From Cycas panzhihuaensis (lineage: Eukaryota > Cycadophyta): a stretch of 64,000 nucleotides of DNA. This document shows, one piece after another, positions 55,390 to 64,000 of this stretch. The notes under the pieces were generated by a model. That model was not told the DNA's origin. It saw nothing but the letters and a program-made list of their open reading frames with translations, and made no database searches. A program made the translations under genes and the position numbers. Location of the stretch: contig CM041465.1 of the NCBI GenBank assembly GCA_023213395.1, positions 208,389,741-208,453,740 on the forward strand. The letters are read 5' to 3'. How positions within the stretch are numbered: the first letter of the stretch is position 1; every line of letters begins with the position of its first letter.

Positions 55390-56151
55390 GGTGATGATGA
55401 AGAAGTAGAAGAGATGATAGAAGTATGTGCCACTAACACGTATGACTAGTACACCTAGCACAATAGGGATGTAGAAGTGATTGTTACGATGAGAAGCAAG
55501 CAATGATTAAGTATTTTTCAAAAATTATAAAAAAAATAAATATAAGTAATGATGCAAGAATGAGGCCTAATGTAGAGCTGGCAAAGAGTGGTGATGTGTC
55601 ATGCCATTAACCTCTGACTTATGTCCAAATGTAGGTGAGGTTTCAATGCCTAAGGCTTCTAGTATACGATTAGGGCCTTCACCCGTAATACCCGCACCTA
55701 CGCTTGGTGATGAAATCCAAGTCATAGTGGAGCACAGATACTCCCAGTCGTCACCCAGTTCACCAATGAGCAATTATATAACTCCTCTGAAGAGTCAAAT
55801 GGTACTGCGTATTCCACGATTGTGATGGATATTAGACTGGGTTAGTTTTAATCTTGCATTAAGGTTTTCAGTTTTCTTGGGTGGTTATGAGGATTATCCC
55901 TGATTGGAGGCCATAGGCATGGCTAACCTACACCTCCACAACTATTCTGGTTAAAACTAGACTTAATATGAAACTCACACCTCCCTTAGGGTCTGGACTT
56001 TGGCTAACCTTGGTCTATTTCAACCAAGGTGAGTGTGCGCACAAGTCAAGAACTGGCGGTATAGATCATATAGATGAGATTCCTTTTAGGAATAGTATAA
56101 GATGTTTCCATATAACTGAAAACTGAAATAAAAAGTTACTAAATGTGCTTA
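55390..56151 (-). other. Copia-C 5' leader, truncated
   Basis: Homologous to 16703-17610 of Copia-B. It holds a 68-codon open frame at 55567-55773 (minus) starting MLIGELGDDWEY and containing TWISSPS. In Copia-B the corresponding positions read LIGELGED, two stops, then TWISSPS, so the frame itself is not kept there. Conservation is visible throughout the leader at DNA level. Right border: tract related to 17600 ends near 56110 (ATTCCTTTTAGGAA), and Gypsy-3 begins at 56152. Confidence 0.6.
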
Positions 56152-56525
56152 TGTTACATAAGTTATCCAGCTAAGTTATGTAAACCACTATGGAACTTTG
56201 TGCATGTGCCGTCTAGCAGGCTAATAGTATGCATGGGCACTATCGTCCAATAGAATGTAAGGTCGCTTAGGCCACCAATAGGATTACATGTATAAGACCC
56301 TATTTTGTCTATATAAGGGTCATAAATTGTAAATGATGGTTATCTTGATAGAACATTTTTATAAAGATTGTGCTGCGGTACTTTCTATCTTTTGGTGATC
56401 ATTTAGCACTCTAGTGTTCCTGTGAAACTCTTTGTTAGCTTGTTTACTCTGTTGGATAAGAAAACGTTGTTGCGATTGTCAAATTCTCTGCTATCTCAAG
56501 AGTATTGGCGAGAAGAAACGTCCCA
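56152..56525 (+). repeat. 5' LTR of Gypsy-3
   Basis: 374 bp from TGTTACATAAGTTATCC to AACGTCCCA. A TCTATATAAGGGTC TATA box lies at 56308-56321. The right edge is set by the AG spacer and primer site at 56528. The left edge is inferred from the TG start and loss of Copia-C similarity; no second LTR is available to confirm it. Confidence 0.7.
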
Positions 56526-56527
56526 AG

Positions 56528-56538
56528 TGGTATCAGAG
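56528..56538 (+). promoter_or_regulatory. Primer binding site of Gypsy-3
   Basis: TGGTATCAGAG, exact plant initiator tRNA-Met type primer site. Confidence 0.85.
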
Positions 56539-57566
56539 TTGCATCACGATCATGGGATCTTGCCCAAAAGTCTAATTTTTTTTTTTCTTTCCCTATTAGA
56601 TCAAGTACTCTCTCTACCCTAGTAGAGATCAAGGAAAGACCTTCACTTAGTACTCTCTCCATGGAGATTGAGGAACAGTATCGGCACAGTCCAAGAGTTG
56701 GGAGAAAGAGGAAATTATTTTCCCAGGTAACTCTAGCACTTTATCCCTTGTTTTTCATCTGGTTTTAAATTTCATTCCTATTTTTTTGATTCTGGCATTG
56801 AATTATATCTTAAGGGTAGATAACATCACTGGGCAGTTACTTTTTTCTCCCTCCCACCTCTTTTCGTAGGTATCGCAGGGATTTATCGTTCTGGCTAAGC
56901 GCATATTGGCCCTCCTGCCCTTTACGTGAAGGATTGGAGTATCACTCCTGAGCCAAGCCCTAGACAGAACCTGGCTACGGTAGTGCACCTCCACGTACCT
57001 TCATGTATATAGGAAGGACCCCACCTTCATGTCCCAATCCTTTTCCAGCATAGACAACTATCGATCGTTGAAGTCTTGTAGTGTAGTGGTTAGTGGTTAG
57101 CACCATAAAGCTACCTGCCCTGAACTTCTACAGTTTATTGGCAGACTTATAAGACTAAGCACACCTTGTCTAGTGGTTGCTAGGATACTTTAGTTAAGAC
57201 TGTAAGCCACCTCACACTTTGAAAGAAAAGAAAAAAGAAAGAAAAAAAAAAGGGAAAAAAACGAAAAGAAAAAAAAAAAAAGAAAGAGAAAAAAAAATAA
57301 AAAAAACCAGGAAAAGAAAAAAAGAGAAAAAAAAAAAAAAAGAAAAGAAAAAAAAACTCTACTTAATTCAGTGAGAAAATTTACCCTTACAAGTATATAC
57401 CTCATTTTGACCAGCACATCGTACTGGTCAATTTGCACTAGGTTGGGATATACTGTAAATTTTCACAATTTTTTATACCTAGTCACCAGTGGGCCCCACC
57501 CCCCCCCCCCCCCCCTTACACTTCACATGCCCCATTCGAATAAGCTTTTCGCACTATTGAAAGAAC
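56539..57566 (+). other. Gypsy-3 leader with homopurine tract and C run
   Basis: No coding region recognised. 57221-57356 is a 136-nt almost pure A/G tract, interrupted by only four pyrimidines, on the plus strand. 57499-57515 is a run of 17 C following GTGGGCCCCA. Near 57076-57096, TAGTGTAGTGGTTAG resembles a tRNA A-box, but no B-box or cloverleaf follows. Confidence 0.6.
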
Positions 57567-58142
57567 TTGATATCTTGTCTATGTAACTTTCTTTGGGGTC
57601 AACAGGCTATAGACACCCCACAATCTCCCTATTCACTCCCCTCTCTTTCCCTTAATAACCCCCTTTTTCTTACGGCCCGTGCTTTCTTGATCTTTCCCAC
57701 TTCGTTCATTCCCCTTCTTTCTACTTATTCTCGCCTCTTTATTCCCTTTCTCCATGGCTCTCAAAGCAATAGTGACAAAATCTCAACACTCGAGACTGAA
57801 GTCCATAGAATTAATGATAAAATAGAGAATCTCGGCCACATACGCGATGAGGTTAAAAATGAAGTCGCTAATATGCACGCAGACTTTAGCTCAAAATTGT
57901 AAAACCTAGCATCTCATGTGGATGTCCAAGATGTAATTAAGAGGTTGAACAACTTCTCTCCTCCACCACTAATTGGCCCCGCACAGCAATAATTCGTACC
58001 TCCGCCTCCACGTTAGCAACAACCATTCCATCATAAGATCAACATACCCACATTTGATCCAGATCTCAACAGGGATAGTGCACAAAGTTGGATTAGCAAA
58101 CTAGAGTCTTACTTTACACTCAACCCAATGTCAGTGAATGAA
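57567..58142 (+). pseudogene. Gypsy-3 gag, N-terminal part
   Basis: From 57771 the frame reads SDKISTLETEVHRINDKIE, a probable coiled coil, then a proline-rich linker (SPPPLIGPA, FVPPPPR) broken by stops at Gln positions, then NIPTFDPDLNRDSAQSW and SKLESYFTLN, which fits the start of the plant gypsy gag domain (family: FPxFDG...W...E.YF). It is cut at 58142 before the rest of gag. Confidence 0.7.
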
Positions 58143-58378
58143 TATCTATCAATCACATAAGGTTCAATCTAAAGTTTGCCAGAAATTTTATTTTAATCAA
58201 TGTTGATATATAATACAATTAGTTAAGGGAACAATAGGTAAATCCAATAAACATTTATGAAGATCAAATCATATTCTTTAATACTATGTTAGAAAAAATT
58301 TAATATACACAAATTTAAAATGCAAAAGATTTAGAAAAATGATCAAACTTCATCTATTTTATTTGAATAAGTACATAT
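58143..58378 (-). repeat. Family R copy (interior end, decayed PBS, LTR start)
   Basis: 236 bp matching 49598-49835 almost throughout (e.g. AATCAATGTTGATATATAAT, AACAATAGGTAAATCCAATA). It includes the decayed primer site CTTTAATACTA (58276-58286) and the LTR start TGTTAGAAAAAATTTAAT at 58287. Truncated on both sides, by Gypsy-3 gag and by Gypsy-4. Confidence 0.85.
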
Positions 58379-58379
58379 A

Positions 58380-60016
58380 GCTCCCTCCTAATAAGAATTG
58401 ACTCATAATAAAATCTATGGAAATGTCCTCCCACTTCTACACTTTTGGACTAATACTAATTATAGTAGTGTTAGTGTTTATACCTATTTGGCCTTCTACT
58501 TGTAGCATGAAGCACATTTGGGTACATATTTCTCAACTCTTTTTTTAATCCCTAATAAGTAAGATGTATTTTTTATACTTATGTATATCTTTATTATTAT
58601 CATATGACTAGTTGTTAGTGCTTTATAATACTCTTTTATGTTTGGCCAAGTAAGTACTCCTTTGGAGGAATATATACGATCTTTGTAGTAGTATTATTTT
58701 TAATCTTCCACTTGAGATTATAGGTTTCCATTTATACCTTATTAATGATTTCCTTTGCCTTTAGTTAGTCTTTACATTGTTCGTGATTCTCCTTGACCCA
58801 TCTTAATTCCATAACCGATATTACCATTACAATTAGTTCATCATCTCAATAATAATCCCTCTATTATAAATAGTTTCAAAGTTGAAAGCTTAAATCTTAT
58901 TAAACTATTTTATTGGTTATCTAAAAGTGTGAGTTGTAATAGATATTTTAGGTAGTTGTGATATGTATTTAATAATAAATTTATTACCTAACAAATATAG
59001 TATATATTTATCTGAGATATATATTATAGTTAATACTCCACACTTCCTTGTAAGTTTATAGCCTTCTTTCCTTATTATTTAACATTTTACATTAAAATAT
59101 AATAAGATAGTTATCATTCTCTAGAATAAATAGCTAGATGAAATTCAGTATCATTTTAATAACCTACTTTAGAGCTCTAAGGGATTTTTTTTTTTACTTT
59201 TATTTTCTAGGAGGATGCTTTCTTCTTAAGAGGGTTAATCAATGAGTTGGTGAAAATAAAATTATTTTTGATAAATAAATTACAAAAACTTATTAATTTA
59301 AGGAATCCTTTAAGTTTTGAAAAACTCCTTAGTCATAGATAGTTTAAGATTATTTTGATTTTTTTTAATCTAGTTTTACACATTTTATGGTTATGATGTG
59401 TCATAGATGTTTGAGTATTTATTTATTAAAGAATCATATTAATTTCTTTAGATATAATTAGTTTTCTTCTAGTATTAAGAGTGTTATATCTACATGCCTT
59501 AGATATTTATACTAGGTTTCAAAATATATGAGATTATCATCAAAGGTTATCAAAATGAATTTTCATAGCACCATTAAAAAAATTATGTTCATAATCTACA
59601 ATGTTATAGGGGTGTTGGCAAGACCAAAAGGTCTAACTTTAATATCCTTAGTGAGTTAAAAATATAATTTTATATTAATCTCCTATTATGATTAGTTTTT
59701 GGTAATAACTTTGTCATAAGCCTAATGTAGAAAAATGTTGATTCCCATATAATTCATTGGGCATATTATCTATTAATGCCATGACAAACTTATATTTAAT
59801 ACTAATCTTATTTAATGTTCTCTATTCAATGCATAGTCAGAGTAATCCATCTTAAAAATTAAGACTACTAGTGTTATATATGGGTTCTTGTTATACGATA
59901 TTGCCTTATCTCTAATACTTGTTATACTAATATCTCTATCTTATTGTTTTACTTATGGTTGTACTTATGTAGGTGTACCATGATTGGGGGTTAATTAGGC
60001 TCTATCTCAACTCTAA
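58380..60016 (-). pseudogene. Gypsy-4 pol remnant (RT, RNase H, integrase)
   Basis: Heavily decayed minus-strand gypsy pol, recognised by motif order. RT: 59840-60010 aligns with the family region before the palm (VEIEPN..PPIMVHLHKY, then DYSDYALNRE where the family has GSWRMCVDYRALN). 59550-59650 gives VRPFGLANTPIT and FDDNLIYFET (family MPFGLTNAPATF and ...DDILIYS). RNase H: 58860-59080 includes LLGNKFIIKYI (family LLGRKFIVRTDQ). Integrase: 58380-58560 includes KxKWEDISIDFI (family WKWEDISMDFI). Stops occur every few codons. It is the most degraded pol here and probably the oldest. Confidence 0.7.
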
Positions 60017-60021
60017 TACCA

Positions 60022-60341
60022 TGTTGAAGAAATTGAAGTAATACTAAGACCATTAATGCGTATATCAAAAGATAAATAAATAAATAAATAAAATCATATG
60101 GCATAGATTTATAGTGAAAAACCTAAGGAAGGAGAAACCACTCTAAAATACTAGTCCCTTTATTAATGAACTTGAACTTAAATATATATCTCTTGAGTGT
60201 TTACCTTTCCACTTAATATAAAGTACTTAATATCCTTTTATAGAGTATGCACCATATAATTAACTAATAGGACATAATATCTTAACTAACTAATCACATA
60301 AGGTAATATTAAATTACCACTTAATATTTTTTAATACAACA
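60022..60341 (-). repeat. Copia-type LTR next to Gypsy-4
   Basis: About 320 bp; plus strand starts TGTTGAAGAAATTGAAG and ends AATACAACA, so its inverted ends are TGTTG...CAACA. It holds (AAAT)n at 60073-60090 and the block AGTGAAAAACCTAAGGAAGG, typical of plant copia LTRs. To its left CTCTAATACCA resembles a decayed primer site, but the same bases can be read as Gypsy-4 RT, so this is ambiguous. The five bases on either side (TACCA, CATTC) do not match, so a simple solo LTR is not supported. Confidence 0.55.
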
Positions 60342-61990
60342 CATTCTTCTTAAATACTATAATATTTTGGAAGGTAATAAAATTAATCTTATAATATTAT
60401 AAGTATATATAAAATTTATATGACTCTTTATATATATAAGTTGTACCAAACTATTGTAGGCCCCATTTTGCTAGATTTTATTATCAATTTTTAAAATGAT
60501 AAAAAACATAAAATTATTAATTATTGTGATAGTGCAATGAATGGTAATGTTTAAAAATAAATTCCTATTTATTTTTATATTCATAAATTCTTATTTATTA
60601 GCATAAAAACCCTAATTCAAGTTATGTAAGAAAGAATTTTGGTACCTTATGCTTGAATAGAAGAGGTTTACCCTTTATTTTATGCCATAGCTTCATGCAT
60701 AGGGATGTATGAAGAGCTAAAATGACATGGAATTTCTAACTTACATAGTTGAATCATAAGACTAGGATGGTCTATGCATATGGTTGTATGAATGCTTTTC
60801 TCTTAGTTTGTGGCTTTTATTAAGGAAGAGTTTATAGAGATGAAATAGTACAATTTATACAAATGAACTAGCCCTAACTTTATATGGGTGGATTAGTGTT
60901 GGCTTGTCCATAGGGATGGACTAAACAATTATAAAGGGGATCTTTGTTTATGAGACTAGTGGACTCTAGTTATTTCTATTTAAGCTACCAAGAGCAAAAG
61001 GATGTACCATTTACTAAGCTATCCATGGGAGACATTATGAGCATATATAAAATATATACTTATAACTGTAAGAAACATGAAGTGATTGACTACTATTGCC
61101 TAGCATTATTGAAATCATATTTTATAGATATAGAATGGAATGGAGTGTGTGTATATACTTTTGCATTATTATAAGGGTAGCTATGTATAAATGTATTGGA
61201 AATGTCTAGGTTGTTGGGGTTAATATTCATATGATAAGAAGCAGAGATAGAAGACATCTAAATGCCCTCTATTAAGATGCTCTAAATCAACTGACAAATA
61301 AGACAAATGATAAGAGCAGCACAAGTGTGTAAGATGAGAGAAAGAATATAGGGTTAAGCATCGTTAAGATAAATGCTGCATAAAGATAACATCAATCACC
61401 TATGGAACTATTAAATTAGATAAATGTAAAAGAGGGAAGACATGAATATTCCCAAATAAAGATATACCATCTGACGATTAAGGGAAAATGATGAAGAACA
61501 TAAAATTTAAACCAAATCAATAGAGGTAATGAAAATTGTTAATTCATCACATAATGTAGGCAACATATTTTTGATAACATATCTTAGGTTAAAAATAAAT
61601 AAATGTTTATATTAAATTAAGATGTTTTAAATTGTATTTTATGATATTCCTTTTAGACCCTTTGGTGATGGCTCTCAGTCACATTGTATAAAAGGTGCTA
61701 AGTGCTCTTTTGGCTAAGAGCCCAATTAGAAAATAAAGGCCATAATTTTTTAGTAACTTTTCATGCTCTTCATGTTAAACATGGCCACATGGTCATTTTA
61801 TGACTCCCTACATGATGATTGATGTACTTGTTATTTTATCAATTTTCTACATAGCGATCAAGGACCCCATTTACTTCAAATTTTAATTAAAAATAATGTG
61901 TGTTGTATTTGGTCTATTTAATGTCTGCATTGTTATGTGGTTTGTTGTGTAATTTTGATTATTTTACATTTTAAAATATGTGTAAATTTT
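60342..61990. other. AT-rich DNA, no gene recognised
   Basis: No family motif on either strand. The open frame at 60944-61174 (76 codons) has no recognisable similarity. TTGGCTTGTCCATAGGGATGG near 60900 and GCATAGGGATGTATGAAG near 60697 share a short motif only. Probably the interior of an unrecognised or decayed element. Confidence 0.4.
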
Positions 61991-61999
61991 TTATTTTTC

Positions 62000-64000
62000 T
62001 ATTCTAAAATGCTACCTGAAAAGATATACTATAACTGCAACAAGCCAAATTGTATTAGAAAAAATTGTAGATTATTGTAGGCCAGTCACACTATAAAGAT
62101 AGTTTATAGAATCAAGCTAATTAATAAAATATAGTAGTGTATCAAAGAGAGTCTAGCAATATTTGATATATCAATTCAAATGCTTCTAGACACATGATAT
62201 TCGTGCTTGATTGGTTCAAGCACATATAGGAAGTAATAGGATATACTATTATTCTAATAGATAATAATATTTTAATTATCAAGGGCATAGGAGAGGTCCC
62301 AATTATAACTCCAGATTGTGAAGATTATTTTATAGAGGATGTGTTGTACATGCCTAAGCTAAAGAAGAATATGGCTTTTGTTAATTAGATAGTGGACAAT
62401 GTGATGAGTATTATCTTTAAAGATAGAAAGACCATTATTAGTGATCATGAAGGGAAAAATATCATGGAAGGTATAAGAGAAAGTCATCTTTACAGTCTAT
62501 TAGGTAAGTCAATAAGCCAAAGAGCATATTTGACTACAAGTTTATTAAGTAAAATTTAGTTGTGGTATGAGAGATTAGGGTACTTGTACTTCCTTGGCAT
62601 ATGCCTAATGAATAAGTTGAATATGATGCATGATCTCCTAAAGTTTAAGGTAGAAAAGTGTATTTGTAAACCCTATATTTAGGGGAAGAAGCATAAGGAA
62701 AAGTTTCCTAAAGGCAAGGCTTGGTGGGCAACTAAAATATTGAGCCTAATCCACTCAAATATTTGTGGTCTTATGTAAATCAATTTTCTCAAAAGTGTAA
62801 GATACTTCTTGACCTTTATTGATGATTTTTTTAGGAAGATCTAGGTATATCCCATAAAGGAGAAGTCCCAAGCATTTAATATAATTAAAGAATTATAGGA
62901 AAAATTGGATAATAAATTGGTCAAAGGATTAAAATACTCAGATTAGATAAAGGGGGACAGTGTACCTTTAATGCCTCTATCTAATTCTATAAAGACCATG
63001 GGTTAAAGAAATAATTAATAACAGCATATGCCTTATAATAGAATGGTGTAGCTAAGAGGATGAATAGTAGATTAGTCAAAAAGGCTAAGTTGATGATGAA
63101 AGCTAAGAACCTCTTAAATATCTTTTGTATTGAAGTTATTTATGTAGTAGCATACCTAACTAACAAGAGTATTACAAAAGTTGTATAGAATAAAACACAC
63201 GAAGAATCATGGTAAGAATGTAAACCTATAGTGTGCCATCTTAGAATCTTTATAAGCATGGAATATATGTATATTCCCAAAGAGAAATGCCAAAAACTTG
63301 ATAATAAAAGTTCCAAATGTATCCTCATGGCATATAGGAGAGAAAGCAAAGCATATTAGTTATACAAGTTGGTAAGTAGGAAGGTACATATAACTCAGGA
63401 TGTCATCTTTGAAGAGGTTGACAAACAAGTTTTAGATTAGGATCCAAACCTAATACCTTAAAGATCTAATAAGATAAAGGAAAATAAATCAAGGAATATC
63501 TTGAATCTAGCTCTTTGAGACAATAATTTATTGAGCTAAAGACTAAGCCAAGGAGAAAGAAAAAAGAAGAAGAAGTTAAGGAGGAGGAGTATGAAGATGC
63601 TCAAGAAACATAACCTAAGGTCACTCCACCTACTAAAAAAATTCCTGAGTGGTATTTAAAAACCATGGTAAAAACTTAATTGCCCAAAATAGAAGGAAAA
63701 AGGAAGTTAAGGATAAGACTTAATATGGTTAATTTTGCTTTAATGATAGATGTGTTAAATGTTGATGAGCTTTCAAGTTTCGAGGAGGCTGACTAGTAAT
63801 AGAAGTGGAGGTCAATAATGTAAGTTAAAATTTAAGTTATTAAGTAAAGAAAGACTTGGGATTTAGTTGATTTGTTAATATAAAAGTAAGTAATTGGATG
63901 TAATTTAAGTAAATTAAAGGGATAGACTACTAGGAGACATTTACCCTAGTAGTAAAGATGGTGATAATTATATTGCTATTGGTAATAACTACTTAATTCA
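62000..64000 (+). pseudogene. Copia-F gag-pol remnant, continues past the window
   Basis: Plus-strand copia. Near 62020-62060, YNCNKPNCIRKNCR is a degenerate zinc knuckle. Protease and pre-integrase remains follow: EDVLYMPKLKKN (62335-62370) and HLYSL (near 62490). Integrase: HSNICGLM near 62755, then LTFIDDFFRKI (62810-62840), RLDKGGQ, and NGVAKRMNSRL preceded by TAA TAG where QQ is expected (63036-63041). Later come CHLRIFISMEYMYIP and KLDNKSSKCILMAY (63236-63340). 63740-63880 contains SSFEEAD and TWDLVDL, the start of the RT region, before the window ends. Many Gln-to-stop changes; non-functional. Confidence 0.85.

Larger units (their letters stand above)
50092..56151 (-). mobile_element. 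Copia-C: second member of the Copia-B family, 5' end lost
   Basis: Minus-strand element with 3' LTR (50092-50403), polypurine tract, gag-pol and about 760 bp of leader, all homologous to Copia-B. The leader stops at 56151 where the LTR of Gypsy-3 begins. Its own 5' LTR and primer site are missing from the window, so no target duplication can be checked. Left flank: it interrupts family R at TTTCA. Confidence 0.9.
56152..58142 (+). mobile_element. Gypsy-3: 5' part of a gypsy element
   Basis: 5' LTR, primer site, leader and the start of gag, plus strand. It inserted into the Copia-C leader. It ends abruptly at 58142, where family R sequence begins, so pol and the 3' LTR are missing. It belongs with Gypsy-1 and Gypsy-5: identical AG spacer between LTR and primer site, the shared CTATAGACACCCCA motif (with Gypsy-1) and the shared GACCCTxTTTT plus TATA block (with Gypsy-5). 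Confidence 0.75.

Noticed and set aside
57060-57140. tRNA-like A-box (TAGTGTAGTGGTTAG)
   Set aside because: No B-box, anticodon stem or acceptor pairing can be found; part of the gypsy leader.
60022-60341. Solo LTR with target duplication
   Set aside because: The 5-bp flanks TACCA and CATTC do not match, so the solo-LTR claim is not supported, although LTR ends are visible.

Overview
This is plant nuclear DNA: AT-rich, with one intron-containing single-copy gene set among nested, heavily decayed LTR retrotransposons. The plant assignment rests on three things. The primer binding sites are of the plant initiator-tRNA-Met type (TGGTATCAGAG). The Ty1/copia and Ty3/gypsy proteins are of plant type. 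The gene is a plant-style monoacylglycerol lipase / caffeoylshikimate-esterase-like hydrolase with seven short GT-AG introns. The great age and layering of the elements suggest a large, slowly turning-over genome such as a gymnosperm; that is inference only.

Layout. 1-3415: 3' half of a decayed copia element (Copia-1) that cut into a minus-strand gypsy (Gypsy-1, 3416-6748). 6751-7365: an LTR with a primer site on one side and a polypurine tract on the other. 7366-11467: Copia-A (minus strand). Its 5' LTR is split by Copia-B, a complete 7.5-kb minus-strand element (11516-19017) with two 298-bp LTRs and a perfect CTCTA target duplication. 19452-21098: remains of a gypsy (Gypsy-5) with its 5' LTR, which broke another gypsy (Gypsy-2, 21099-22798). 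22800-27329: a 4.5-kb TA/AT microsatellite with CA/TG blocks and two perfect CA-TA-TG palindromes. 27330-33215: mostly unrecognised AT-rich DNA with one LTR (30367-30816), a 130-bp x3 tandem array and a ~55-bp array. 33216-38670: a more GC-rich, element-poor island with the only apparently intact gene (CDS 34702-36709, eight exons, 358 aa). 38673-47141: Copia-D, complete, plus strand, TTTCT target duplication, inserted into a tandem repeat. 47726-50091: an LTR-like repeat family (R). 50092-56151: Copia-C, same family as Copia-B, minus strand, 5' end removed by Gypsy-3 (56152-58142, plus strand). 58143-58378: another R copy. 58380-60016: Gypsy-4 (minus). 60022-60341: an LTR. 62000-64000: Copia-F (plus), running off the window.

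No retroelement here has an open coding region. Stops lie largely where the family has Gln (CAA/CAG to TAA/TAG) or Trp (TGG to TAG/TGA), the expected trace of long C-to-T decay in methylated DNA. The hydrolase keeps its full catalytic set (Ser113, Asp233, His263) and uses CAA/CAG for Gln, so the standard code applies. I see no defence system, CRISPR array, tRNA, rRNA or other novel gene system. The most unusual objects are the giant AT array, the LTRs bounded by both a polypurine tract and a primer site, and the very long copia leaders with repeated modules.
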